This document shows, piece by piece, positions 15,369-24,059 of a stretch of DNA of 28,770 nucleotides. This DNA comes from JBMNRY01 sp050944915 (GTDB lineage: Bacteria; Bacillota; Limnochordia; JAAZLZ01). The stretch covers positions 1 to 28,770 of the forward strand of contig JBMNRY010000017.1 of NCBI GenBank assembly GCA_050944915.1, given 5' to 3'. The translations under genes and the position numbers were made by a program. Numbering within the stretch: position 1 is the first letter of the stretch; every line of letters starts with the position of its first letter. The notes beneath the pieces were generated by a model. The model was not told where the DNA came from. It worked only from the letters and a program-made list of their open reading frames with translations, and did no database searches.

Positions 15369-16625
15369 TTGTTGAAAAGAAGGTGGAAATGGCTCCTGGT
15401 TATAGGAGCAATAATTTTCGGAGGTCTTTTCTTTTTCCGCGGTGAAACAGAACAGCCGGTCCTAGAACCGACGGTGGCCCAACCCCGGACGGTGGCCGTC
15501 GTTGTGGCTACTGCGGGTCCCCAGGAATTGGTCAGCCGCCTGGAGGTAGTGGGCAATATTCGTCCCGCCCGCCAGGTGTCCATTGTGCCCAAAATCGGGG
15601 GTACCGTAGCCGAGGTTTTCGTAGAAGTCGGTCAGCGGATCAGTGCCGGCGATGTACTCCTGGAACTAGATGCCGAAGAATTGGCCGCGCAAGTACGGTT
15701 AGCCGAAGCGGCCGTAGAGGCTGCGGAAGCTACTTTGCAAAAACTTGAAGCCGGTGTTCGACCGGAGGAATTGGCCCAGGTGGAAGCAGCTGTCGCCCAG
15801 GCGGAAACAAGTTTCCGCAAGGCTGAAGCCGATTATCGGCGGATGGAAGAACTGCTAGACAAAGGGATCATCACTAAGGATCAATGGGAAGGGGCCTATA
15901 CCGCCTATGAGCTGGCAAAAGCCCAATTGGAATCGGCCCACCAACAATTGGCCCTCACAGTTAGTGGAGCCCGCAGTGAAGATTTGGCATCGGCCCAAGC
16001 GGGGTTAAAACAGGCCCAGGCCAATCTGGAAATGGCCCAATTGCGTCTAGATTATGCCCGCATCACCAGCCCCATCGATGGCCTTGTGGCCGTGCGGGAT
16101 GTGGAAAGGGGTGCCACCGTGGGCCCCAGCTTGCCGGTGATGACCATCGTCGATATGGACCAAGTCATCGTCCATGCTCAAGTGACCGAATCCCAAGTGA
16201 ATAGTCTCCAGCCCGGTCAAAGGGTAGAGGTCAGGCTGAAGGCCCTCGATGATCAAAGCTTCCCCGGTCGGATTCTGACCATTAGTCCCGTAGCCGATCA
16301 GATGCGGTCTTACCCAGTGCGGGTGGAAGTAGATAATTCCGGACATCAATTAAAACCCGGTATGATTGCCGATGTAACCTTTACGACCCAAACCCATGTG
16401 GCCGAGATCGCCGTTCCCACTCGGGCCCTGGTGACTAGGGGTGACGAGGTTTTCGTCTATGTTGTTGAAGATGGTCGGGCCAGCTCCCGTCCCGTTGTGT
16501 CCGGGATGGAAACCAACGGCTTCGTCGAGATTCACCAAGGACTGCAACCAGGTGACACGGTCATCGTCAGGGGTCAGAATTTCCTGGAAGATGGTAGTCC
16601 CGTGAATATCATCGGCGAGGAGTGA
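15369..16625 (+). CDS. RND efflux periplasmic adaptor (membrane fusion protein)
   Basis: 418 residues from TTG 15369 or TTG 15372; GGAGG at 15359-15363 fits the second slightly better (8 nt). A basic start and one membrane helix (about 6-23) anchor it to the inner membrane; there is no lipobox. The order is that of HlyD/AcrA-type adaptors: first lipoyl half (QVSIVPKIGGTVAEVFVEVGQ begins it, about 70-95), a long alpha-helical coiled-coil hairpin (about 100-215, rich in Ala/Glu/Gln), second lipoyl half (ITSPIDGLVAVRDVERGATV), a beta-barrel domain (about 255-340) and a membrane-proximal domain. It bridges the RND pump and the outer-membrane channel. The pump gene starts 7 nt after its stop. Confidence 0.93.
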   Translation: MLKRRWKWLLVIGAIIFGGLFFFRGETEQPVLEPTVAQPRTVAVVVATAGPQELVSRLEVVGNIRPARQVSIVPKIGGTVAEVFVEVGQRISAGDVLLELDAEELAAQVRLAEAAVEAAEATLQKLEAGVRPEELAQVEAAVAQAETSFRKAEADYRRMEELLDKGIITKDQWEGAYTAYELAKAQLESAHQQLALTVSGARSEDLASAQAGLKQAQANLEMAQLRLDYARITSPIDGLVAVRDVERGATVGPSLPVMTIVDMDQVIVHAQVTESQVNSLQPGQRVEVRLKALDDQSFPGRILTISPVADQMRSYPVRVEVDNSGHQLKPGMIADVTFTTQTHVAEIAVPTRALVTRGDEVFVYVVEDGRASSRPVVSGMETNGFVEIHQGLQPGDTVIVRGQNFLEDGSPVNIIGEE

Positions 16626-16632
16626 GACGGAT

Positions 16633-19600
16633 ATGTGGCTCATTAAGACAGCAGTTAAACGTCCAGTAGCCTGTGTAATGTTGATCATGGTCCTGATCGC
16701 CGTGGGGTTTGTATCCCTCACCGGCGTTCCTTTAGATCTCATGCCGGAGATGAACCTCCCCTTTGCCGTGGTGATGACCAATTACGGTAACGCAGGACCT
16801 TTGGAAATAGAATCTCTGGTGACCCGACCCTTGGAGTCGACTTTGGCTACCGTGGGGAATTTGCGGAACATTTCCTCCACTTCGTCCCGAGGCTCCTCGA
16901 TGATTATGTTGGAGTTCACCTGGGGCAGCGATATGGACCAAGCGGTCATCGATGTTCGGGAACGCTTGGATATGGTTACGGGGGCCCTTCCCGATGATGC
17001 CGACAAGCCCCTGGTGGTTCGCTTTGACCCTAGTTCCATGCCCATGATGGCTGTGGGGTTAACCGGCCGTTACGATTTGCAGACCATGCGGGAAATCGCC
17101 GAGGATGTCATTTCACCCCGCCTGGAACGGCTAGATGGGGTCGCTTCCGTTTCGGTGGAAGGGGGATTGGAACGGGAAATCCTCGTTTCCGTCGACTTGC
17201 GTCAGTTGGATTCCTACGGACTGAGCATCCAGACGGTGACCCAAGCCCTTGGGGCCGCCAATTTGAATCTGCCCGGCGGTATGGTTACCGATGGCAGTAG
17301 GGAATTGACCATCAGGACCTTGGGCGAGTTCTCCGATGTTTCCCAAATCGGGGAAGTCGGTTTAGGCCCCTCCCTGCGCTTGAAGGATGTAGCCCAGATC
17401 GAGGATACCTTCAAAGAAGAAACGACGGTAACCCGTCTAAACGGCACGCCCAGCGTCGGTCTTTACATCCAGAAGGAATCGGGGGCTAATACCGTCCAGG
17501 TTGCCAAAGGGGTGCGGGCGGAATTAGATCGGATCATGGCTGAGTATGCGGGACGGGTGGACCATGTCGTCTTCTACGATGAAGCGGATTATATTGAGGA
17601 CTCCATCAGCAATGTGGCCAATAATGCCCTCATCGGGGCCCTTTTGGCTATGCTGGTCTTATACATTTTCCTACGCAATGTGCGGACCACCTTGATTATC
17701 GGTACAGCTATCCCGGTGGCCATCATCTCCACCTTTGCCCTATTGTATTTCGGCGACATTTCTTTGAACATGATGTCCTTAGGTGGTTTGGCCTTAGGTG
17801 TAGGGATGCTGGTCGACAACGGTATTGTTGTTTTAGAAAACATCTTCCGCTTACGCCAGTCCGGCTATAGCGCGGAAGACGCAGCTATCGAAGGGGCGGG
17901 GGAGGTAGTCCTGGCTATTACCGGCTCCACCATCACCACCGTTGCCGTTTTTCTGCCGGTGCTTTTCGTCCAGGGCATCGCCGCCCAGGTCTTCTGGGAT
18001 TTAGCCTTAACCGTCGGTTTCTCCCTGTTGGCTTCCCTGTTGGTTTCCGTTACTTTGATACCCATGTTGGCAGCCAGGTTAATGCGCAGCGGTATGCGTG
18101 GGGCAGAGCAAGGAAACGGATTTGACCGGGTCTTCAACAGGATGCTCGCTTGGTACCGAAGACAGCTGGATAATCTTCTCGGCCGCCGCTGGTTGCCCAT
18201 CACGGCCATCGGGGTAGTCTTTGTGGCCAGTTTAACTATGATCCCCCGGATCGGTGCCGAGTTCTTGCCGGAAATGGACTCCGGTGCTATCACCATCAAC
18301 GTGGAACTACCCCGGGGTTCCCTAAAGGAGGAAACGGAAGCTATCGTCTCCCAAGTAGAAGCTTATGCCTTCGGGATCCCCGAGGTGGAAACGGTTAACG
18401 TCACCCTCGGTCGGGGAGGGGGCTTCGGGGGCGGTCGCCAAAACCATGTCGGCAGTGTTGATTTATCCCTGGTTTCCTTGGAAGAACGAAGCCGCACCAC
18501 CGATGAAATCGTGGAGGAAATCAGGGCCTTTTCCGCTGGTTTAGCGGGGGCCAGGATTTCCGTCACCGCCCAAGATATGTTCGGCGGCGGTTCCATGGGT
18601 GCTGCACCTGTCTCCGTTACCTTGCGGGGTCAGGATCTAGATGAACTCTACTTCTGGGCCGATGCCTTAGCCGAGAAGATCAAGGAAGTTCCTGGTGCCC
18701 GGGAAACCCGGCGCAGCGGAGAAGAAGGCATCCCGGAAATGCATGTAACCATCAATAGGCGGCGGGCCGATGAGTTAGGTACCAACGTCTATCAAATCGC
18801 ATCTACCATTAGAACAGCCGTCGATGGAACGGTAGCTACCCGTCTGCGCCAAGGCGGCACCGAGATCGATGTCCGGGTGCGGACTCCCGAAGGGGCCGAT
18901 TTAACGATCCCCCAATTGGAAAGATTGCTGGTGCCTACGGCTACCGGACGCCACATTCCTCTGTACGAAGTGGCCACCTTGGAGATCGAACGAGGTCCTA
19001 TCTCCATCCAGCGCTTCGGGCAGGCCCGTCAGGTCACCGTCAACAGTTCCTATGCTGAACGGGACTTGGGCGGCTTTGTAGCCGATGTCCAGAAAGCCAT
19101 CGAATCCATGGGGATACCGGAGGATATCACGGTGACCATGCGGGGTCATGCAGAAAGCATGGCGGAATCCTTTGGGGATCTCGGGATTGCATTGCTTTTA
19201 GCCATCCTGTTGACTTATATGATCTTGGCGGCCCTGTTTGAATCCTTCATCCAGCCGGTTACCATCATGGCTACGGTACCTTTAGCCACCATCGGCGTAA
19301 TTTGGAGTTTGGTCCTCAGCGGCCGCGCGATGAGCATCGTCGGTTTGGTAGGAGCCATTCTCCTGGTCGGGATCGTGGTTAATAATGCTATCGTTTTAGT
19401 CGAGTTTATGAACCAATTGCGGGAACGGGGTTATGAACGGAAAGAAGCCATTGTGGAAGGAGCCGCTACTAGGGTTCGTCCGGTATTGATGACCTCTTTA
19501 ACTACCATCGCCGGCTTGATACCCTTGGCATTAGGAATCGGAGAAGGCGCTGAGATGGGGGCCCCCTTGGCCGTCGTCGTCGCCGGAGGTCTAACGGCGG

Positions 19601-19734
19601 CTACCTTCTTGACTTTAGTGATCATCCCCATCGTCTACAGTCTCTTCGATGATGTGGAAGCTTGGTTCTCCCGCCTGTTCAATAAGTTGTTGGGGGAAGA
19701 TACTACCCGGCTGGAAGCCGGACACCAGGGTTAA
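16633..19734 (+). CDS. RND-family efflux pump (HAE-1/AcrB-like)
   Basis: 1033 residues, the usual length for this family. Twelve membrane helices with two large periplasmic loops can be traced (TM1 about 10-30, TM2-6 about 333-490, TM7 about 525, TM8-12 about 850-1005). It is a proton-driven exporter of lipophilic compounds, working as a trimer with the adaptor and a TolC-type channel. In TM4 the relay motif is VDNGIVV (Asp395, Asn396), where AcrB has two Asp. In TM10 VVNNAIV places Asn917 where AcrB has Lys940. So only one of AcrB's three central charged residues is kept, a pattern I recall from other HAE-1 subgroups. A glycine-rich stretch (GRGGGFGGGR) lies in the second periplasmic loop. 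Substrate unknown. Confidence 0.95.
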   Translation: MWLIKTAVKRPVACVMLIMVLIAVGFVSLTGVPLDLMPEMNLPFAVVMTNYGNAGPLEIESLVTRPLESTLATVGNLRNISSTSSRGSSMIMLEFTWGSDMDQAVIDVRERLDMVTGALPDDADKPLVVRFDPSSMPMMAVGLTGRYDLQTMREIAEDVISPRLERLDGVASVSVEGGLEREILVSVDLRQLDSYGLSIQTVTQALGAANLNLPGGMVTDGSRELTIRTLGEFSDVSQIGEVGLGPSLRLKDVAQIEDTFKEETTVTRLNGTPSVGLYIQKESGANTVQVAKGVRAELDRIMAEYAGRVDHVVFYDEADYIEDSISNVANNALIGALLAMLVLYIFLRNVRTTLIIGTAIPVAIISTFALLYFGDISLNMMSLGGLALGVGMLVDNGIVVLENIFRLRQSGYSAEDAAIEGAGEVVLAITGSTITTVAVFLPVLFVQGIAAQVFWDLALTVGFSLLASLLVSVTLIPMLAARLMRSGMRGAEQGNGFDRVFNRMLAWYRRQLDNLLGRRWLPITAIGVVFVASLTMIPRIGAEFLPEMDSGAITINVELPRGSLKEETEAIVSQVEAYAFGIPEVETVNVTLGRGGGFGGGRQNHVGSVDLSLVSLEERSRTTDEIVEEIRAFSAGLAGARISVTAQDMFGGGSMGAAPVSVTLRGQDLDELYFWADALAEKIKEVPGARETRRSGEEGIPEMHVTINRRRADELGTNVYQIASTIRTAVDGTVATRLRQGGTEIDVRVRTPEGADLTIPQLERLLVPTATGRHIPLYEVATLEIERGPISIQRFGQARQVTVNSSYAERDLGGFVADVQKAIESMGIPEDITVTMRGHAESMAESFGDLGIALLLAILLTYMILAALFESFIQPVTIMATVPLATIGVIWSLVLSGRAMSIVGLVGAILLVGIVVNNAIVLVEFMNQLRERGYERKEAIVEGAATRVRPVLMTSLTTIAGLIPLALGIGEGAEMGAPLAVVVAGGLTAATFLTLVIIPIVYSLFDDVEAWFSRLFNKLLGEDTTRLEAGHQG

Positions 19735-19752
19735 TCAAAGGAGGATTACCAG

Positions 19753-20832
19753 ATGAAACGATTAGTCGCCTTAAGTTTAATGGGCCTTTTGCTCCTGACG
19801 GGGGTTGTGGGGGCATCGGCAAAACCCCTAGAACTGGATCTAGCCAAAGGTATTGAACTAGCCATGGAAAACAGCCTCGAATTGCAGTTGGCCCGCTTAG
19901 AGATCGAACAGGCCCGGATCCAGTACGAACAGGCTCGGGCCATGCAGTTGGTACAACCTTCCCCTTCTGTCTTGTATCAAGCGGAGACTAATTATGCCAT
20001 TGTTAAAGAGAATTATATCTTGGCGGAACAAGACTTAAGCTACCGGGTGGAAGAAGAGTATTACAACTATCTGCGGACCAGGAATCTACGGGAGATGCTG
20101 GAAGAAGCGCTAGCCCTAGCAGAGGAACAGCTTTCCGTCACCGAATCCCGTCGCCGGGCTGGAGCAGCCACGGAAGCCGATGTAATCAGGGCTCAAGCTA
20201 GTGTTGCCCGCACTAAGGCCGATTTGGCCCAGATCACCGATGGCCATGATTTGGCCCGCAGGAAATTCCTCCAGACCCTGGGTCTCGATCCCCAACAGGA
20301 AATCGTATTAGATGAAGGTGTTGTCGCCGAAAGGGTTTCCATCGATTTAGATCAGGCCATCGAGGAAGCTCTGAAGAACCGGGTGGAAGTAGCCCAATTG
20401 GATATGATGGTCGTTGTGGCCGAAAAGGAAGTAGAACTGGCCGATAACGATTATACTCCGGGTCAAGAGTTGGCCATGGCCAAAGTGCGGCTCGAGCAAG
20501 CCAGGCTCAACAAACAACAGCTCATCGATAATTTGCCTTTACAGATCCGCAGTCTCTACGGGAACTTAAAGAATGCAGAACGGCGTTTAGATGTCACTGC
20601 TATTTCCGTACGGGAAGCAGAGGAGACTATGCGGACCACTTCGATTTTGTATGAAGTCGATATGGCGACCCACTTAGATCTGATGGGCGCCCAAACCAAT
20701 CTCACCCAGGCCCGTTCCGATGCTATTCATGCTGTTTTTGATTATAACATCGCTAAGGCCGAGTTATATAAGGCCATGGCCTGGGGTCTAGCCGAAAGGG
20801 AGGGTACCAATGCCCAGGAAGTTGTCCATTAA
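19753..20832 (+). CDS. Short TolC-family protein lacking apparent beta-barrel segments
   Basis: 359 residues, against about 420-490 for ordinary outer-membrane efflux proteins. A signal peptide (about 1-23, ending GASA) is followed by two alpha-helical repeats (about 30-205 and 210-350), each with the long Ala/Glu/Leu coiled-coil helices of the TolC periplasmic tunnel and the conserved turn before a Leu-Gly segment (RKFLQTLGLD). Where family members carry 40-70 residues of beta-strands for the outer-membrane barrel, this protein has only short linkers: QLVQPSPSVLYQAE in repeat 1 and ADNDYTPGQELAM in repeat 2. It may therefore form or cap a periplasmic helical tunnel without crossing the membrane. 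AAAGGAGG precedes ATG 19753. Its 3' end overlaps the next gene by 23 bp. Confidence 0.82.
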   Translation: MKRLVALSLMGLLLLTGVVGASAKPLELDLAKGIELAMENSLELQLARLEIEQARIQYEQARAMQLVQPSPSVLYQAETNYAIVKENYILAEQDLSYRVEEEYYNYLRTRNLREMLEEALALAEEQLSVTESRRRAGAATEADVIRAQASVARTKADLAQITDGHDLARRKFLQTLGLDPQQEIVLDEGVVAERVSIDLDQAIEEALKNRVEVAQLDMMVVVAEKEVELADNDYTPGQELAMAKVRLEQARLNKQQLIDNLPLQIRSLYGNLKNAERRLDVTAISVREAEETMRTTSILYEVDMATHLDLMGAQTNLTQARSDAIHAVFDYNIAKAELYKAMAWGLAEREGTNAQEVVH

Positions 20833-22219
20833 TCTACTCACCTTCATGCTCATCCTCCTTCTGGCCCTTCCCGCCTGGGGAAAGACCTTAACCTTAGAAG
20901 AAAGCGTGGCCCTAGCCTTAGAGCAGGGCCCCGCGGGCCGCATGCTCCAACGGGCAAAGAAGTTGGAATTAGCAGGCCCCCAAGGGAAGGCCATCACCCT
21001 TCGACCCCAGTTGAAGCTCAGCGGAGGAGCTAATTGGGGAGAACGACCGGTGGAATGGAACCCGCTCTATGCTATTGGAGGTATGGAACCACCGGAGAGT
21101 CCCCTTTCCTTTAACCAACAGGAAATCTCTGTTGATTTCCACAAGGCGGTATGGATGACTCCTGCCCTGCGGGCACTAAAGGAGGGCATCCATTGGGAGA
21201 CGGAGCTGGCCGAGCTGTCGGAACAGAAGGGGCAGGCCGACTTGATCTACCAAGTCATCGAAGCCTATGTAGGGTTGTTACGGGCTCGACAAATGGTGAC
21301 CTTGGCTGAGGAAGGTCTCCATATCGCCCAGTGGAAGATGGATACGGTCCAAGAGCAATACGAAGCCGGTGTGGCCACCATCGCGGAGGTAATTACCGCG
21401 GAAGCCGATCTGGCCGAAGCCAGGATGAATAAGCTGGCCACCGACGATATGTTGAAGACGGCCCAAATGGGTTTTAATACTCTGGTTGGCTTACCGGCTG
21501 ATAGCCTAGTGGAACCCGTTGATTTGGCCGATCCCCTCCAAAGGGTGCCGACCCTAGAGGAGGCCATGGCTTTAGCGGCCCGCCAGCGGCCGGGCTTGCG
21601 CCGGGCTCAGGTGGAATTGGAGCTGGCCCAGCTGGAAGTTTTGGCGGCCCAAGAAGAGGGTCGTCCGGTGGTTTCTTTGATCGGTCAATATGAATGGAAG
21701 GATATAACCGCCGGTGGAAGCTTAAGCAGTAACGGTTACTTTGGTGCTTCCAGCACCTACAGTCGATTAGATACGGGAGCTGGGACCGGAGACGATGATG
21801 ACGATGATTCTAGCTGGGTCCTGGGGGTCAATATCCAGATTCCCCTCCTCGATGGCGGTGGGGCCAAGCTTCGTCGGGATGTGGCCGACGATGGGGTCCA
21901 ATTGGCCCAGTTGGCTTTAGAGCTGGAAGAGGCCCAAACGGAATTAGAGCTCTTTACCCTCTGGGCGGCGGTAGAACGGGCCCAGGCCCAGTTGGAGTTG
22001 GCAGATACCAGAGTCAAAGAGATGAAAGAGAGGCTGCGGACCATTCGGGAACTGCGGGCGGTTCAGATGGCTACGGAGCTCGATGTGGCCCAATTGGAAT
22101 TGGCGGCCCTGCAGGCCCAAATATCCAGGGCTAATGCCCGCTATGACTTGCACTTAGCTCAGGCGGCTTATCTTAAGGGAATCGGCAGTCCCCAACTGTT
22201 AGTGGAAAGGATTCGATAG
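20810..22219 (+). CDS. TolC-family outer membrane efflux protein (full length)
   Basis: 469 residues with a signal peptide (about 1-24, ending LPAWG). Two repeats of the TolC fold include the putative barrel strands missing from the preceding paralogue: about 65-115 (LRPQLKLSGGANWG, SFNQQEISVDF) and about 285-350 (RPVVSLIGQYEW, VLGVNIQIPLLDGG, the classical strand plus Pro-Leu-Asp/Gly-Gly turn). A run of six Asp (328-333) sits in the second strand-loop-strand region, where an extracellular loop is expected. The protein should form the outer-membrane exit duct of the RND pump. ATG 20810 lies inside the previous gene (23-bp overlap), indicating coupled translation. It is followed 3 nt later by the TetR gene. 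Confidence 0.9.
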   Translation: MPRKLSINLLTFMLILLLALPAWGKTLTLEESVALALEQGPAGRMLQRAKKLELAGPQGKAITLRPQLKLSGGANWGERPVEWNPLYAIGGMEPPESPLSFNQQEISVDFHKAVWMTPALRALKEGIHWETELAELSEQKGQADLIYQVIEAYVGLLRARQMVTLAEEGLHIAQWKMDTVQEQYEAGVATIAEVITAEADLAEARMNKLATDDMLKTAQMGFNTLVGLPADSLVEPVDLADPLQRVPTLEEAMALAARQRPGLRRAQVELELAQLEVLAAQEEGRPVVSLIGQYEWKDITAGGSLSSNGYFGASSTYSRLDTGAGTGDDDDDDSSWVLGVNIQIPLLDGGGAKLRRDVADDGVQLAQLALELEEAQTELELFTLWAAVERAQAQLELADTRVKEMKERLRTIRELRAVQMATELDVAQLELAALQAQISRANARYDLHLAQAAYLKGIGSPQLLVERIR

Positions 22220-22222
22220 AAA

Positions 22223-22816
22223 ATGGGAGAAAGCCCAGTGCGAAAGAAACGTAAAGAGACGATCTTCGCGGCCGCCCAGACCGTTTTTGCCGCCCAGGGC
22301 TATCATCAGGCTACCATGGAAGAAATCGCCCAAGAAGCCGGGTTGGCCAAAGGCACACTCTATCTCTATTTTAAGAGTAAGCAGGAATTATGTATCTCCC
22401 TTATGGTTAACAAGTTAGAAGAACTTCGGGAATTATGTCGGGTGGAGGCGGCCAGGGGAGGCCACGGCTTGGAGAAAATCCAGTTCATTGTTCGGGCGAT
22501 GAAGGAATTCAGTGAAAGTAATCGGGATTTTTTGCGGATGCTTTTTGCCGGGGGAGAGGAATTTCGGCAAGAAATGCATCGGCGCACCTCGGTTATCGGC
22601 GATGAAATCATCCGTCTGATCACGGGGATCTTGGAGAAGGGCATCGAGGCCGGGGAATTGCGGGATGTCAATCCCCGTCAGGGAGCCTTGGCTTTAGCGG
22701 GGATGGTCAGTATTATCATCTTTAACTGGATTCAATCGGAGGATGCCGCCATCCCCGACGATGAACTTGTGGATCTTTTCGCCTACGGAGTCATGAAAGT
22801 CTCCTGTTGTAAATAG
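22223..22816 (+). CDS. TetR-family transcriptional repressor of the efflux operon
   Basis: 197 residues from ATG 22223, or 192 from GTG 22238, which has GGGAG 8 nt upstream; both are plausible. The N-terminal helix-turn-helix is clear: ATMEEIAQEAGLAKGTLYLY is followed by FKSKQEL (about 31-57), the TetR recognition helix. The C-terminal part (about 65-195) is the variable ligand-binding helical domain, ending with two adjacent cysteines. As the last gene of the pump operon it probably binds the palindrome at 15271 and releases it when a pump substrate is present, giving feedback control. Linking regulator to operator is inference, but the arrangement is common for TetR-controlled pumps. Confidence 0.9.
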   Translation: MGESPVRKKRKETIFAAAQTVFAAQGYHQATMEEIAQEAGLAKGTLYLYFKSKQELCISLMVNKLEELRELCRVEAARGGHGLEKIQFIVRAMKEFSESNRDFLRMLFAGGEEFRQEMHRRTSVIGDEIIRLITGILEKGIEAGELRDVNPRQGALALAGMVSIIIFNWIQSEDAAIPDDELVDLFAYGVMKVSCCK

Positions 22817-22820
22817 GTAA

Positions 22821-22846
22821 GGCCCGGTCTGCTGACCGGGCCCTTT
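22821..22846. terminator. Intrinsic terminator between convergent genes
   Basis: GGCCCGGTC (22821-22829) and GACCGGGCC (22834-22842) form a perfect 9-bp stem with a TGCT loop, followed by CTTTG. It sits between the stop of the TetR gene and the stop of the convergent dehydrogenase gene. The T-tract is short, but the stem is very strong. Confidence 0.65.
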
Positions 22847-22848
22847 GA

Positions 22849-23856
22849 TTACAACTGGGGTTTAACGAGAACTTTAAGACCCATACCCTTTTCCGTCGTT
22901 TCGATGGCTTCCAGGGTTTGGGCCAAGGGAAATTGGTGGGTAATGATGGGTGCTAAGTTTAGCTTCGGCAGCCAAGCCAAGGCCCGGGGGAAATCATAGA
23001 GACGGATGTGGGAGCCGAGGATGGCTAGTTCTTTGAAGTAGATGTCGTAGGGTTCTACTTCCGTCATTTCTCCCGGACTGGAGACACCGATGATGATCAC
23101 TTTGCCGCCGCGGCGGGCATGTCTTGCGGCATCGGAGACTAAAGGCGGTTTGCCTACGGCCTCGAAGGCGTAGTCAATACCGATACCGTTGGTAAAGTCC
23201 CTAACGGCTTCCGCGAGGTTTTCCTTGGTGGGGTCAATGGCTACATCGGCCCCTAATTGTAGGGCAAGCTCCCGGCGCTCGGCGATAGGTTCGGAAACGA
23301 TGACCTTGGTGATTCCCGAATGGATGAGCACTTGCAGTAAAATCAAACCGATGGTCCCTGCACCGTAAATCAAAGCATTGCTGCCCGTTTGGACGTTGGC
23401 CAGGCGGGTGGCATGGACGGCACAAGAAACCGGTTCCGTCAAGGTGCCGATCTCAAAGGAAACTTCATCGGGAAGCTTATGGACGACCTTTTCCGGCACC
23501 GTAGTATATTCGGCGTAGGCGCCCCGGAAAACGGCCCGGTCGTCACATAGATGGTATTGGCCTAGTCGGCAGTGGTAACAGACATCACAGGTGAAGCCTG
23601 AGGGATCGACGGTCACCCGGTCGCCTACTTTGGTCACCTTCACGTCGGGCCCGACTTCGGCGACAACACCGGTATATTCATGACCGATGACGGTGGGCGG
23701 CTGATACAAAGGAAAAGCACCGTGGATAATGTGGACATCGGTACCACACACACCACAGGCTTCGACTTTAATCCGCACTTGGTCACCAGTTAACGGTGGT
23801 AGGGGAGTATCTTCGACCCGAATATCGCGGCCGCCATACCATACGGCACTTTTCAC
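22849..23856 (-). CDS. Zinc-dependent MDR alcohol dehydrogenase
   Basis: 335 residues from GTG 23856, with AAGGAGG about 10 nt upstream on the - strand (an ATG between them is out of frame). Catalytic zinc ligands are Cys37 (CGTDVH), His59/Glu60 (GHEY) and Glu141 (TEPVSC). Structural zinc cysteines are 90, 93, 96 and 104. The NAD motif is GAGTIGLILL. It belongs to the broad sorbitol/threonine/galactitol dehydrogenase group; the GGRDIRVED start and short substrate loop fit a polyol or sugar alcohol dehydrogenase. It is transcribed away from the SDR-MDR pair at 24060-25850, which may share a regulatory region and pathway. Confidence 0.88.
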   Translation of the reverse strand: MKSAVWYGGRDIRVEDTPLPPLTGDQVRIKVEACGVCGTDVHIIHGAFPLYQPPTVIGHEYTGVVAEVGPDVKVTKVGDRVTVDPSGFTCDVCYHCRLGQYHLCDDRAVFRGAYAEYTTVPEKVVHKLPDEVSFEIGTLTEPVSCAVHATRLANVQTGSNALIYGAGTIGLILLQVLIHSGITKVIVSEPIAERRELALQLGADVAIDPTKENLAEAVRDFTNGIGIDYAFEAVGKPPLVSDAARHARRGGKVIIIGVSSPGEMTEVEPYDIYFKELAILGSHIRLYDFPRALAWLPKLNLAPIITHQFPLAQTLEAIETTEKGMGLKVLVKPQL

Positions 23857-23910
23857 TACTCATCGACCTCCTTACAGGGTTCCTTTCCACCTTTGTTCGC
23901 CACCTCCACG

Positions 23911-24007
23911 GTAGTTCCCTCTTACGTAGTTCCAGGGACAGGAAGTAATTTCGACCTGTCAAGGCAAGGATTTAGCCCGATGGATGTGGAATGCTTCACT
24001 AATGAAG
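23911..24007. promoter_or_regulatory. Repeat and dyad elements in a divergent intergenic region
   Basis: The 203-nt gap between divergent dehydrogenase genes has a direct repeat GTAGTTCC at 23911-23918 and 23926-23933 (15-bp period), a TTCC/GGAA dyad at 23930-23944, and a perfect CTTCA/TGAAG dyad with 4-nt centre at 23994-24007. These are operator-like, but I found no convincing promoter pair and no adjacent regulator gene. Confidence 0.35.
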
Positions 24008-24059
24008 AATCCTCGGGAGGTGGTCGCTGAATGGGGAGTTGAAAGTAGGATTTCCTGAT

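Noticed and set aside
19753..20832. Short TolC-like gene as a frameshifted or decayed pseudogene
   Set aside because: The frame is intact, has a signal peptide and ribosome binding site, keeps both helical repeats, and overlaps the next gene in a coupled way; the missing parts are internal and symmetric.
22821..22842. CCGGTC/GACCGG sequences resembling the TetR half-site
   Set aside because: They are part of a perfect terminator stem between convergent genes, away from any promoter, and the full CTGACCGGTCAG palindrome is not present.
23957..23962. TTGACA on the - strand as promoter of the 22849-23856 gene
   Set aside because: No acceptable -10 box at 16-18 bp spacing; listed only as part of the unexplained divergent region.
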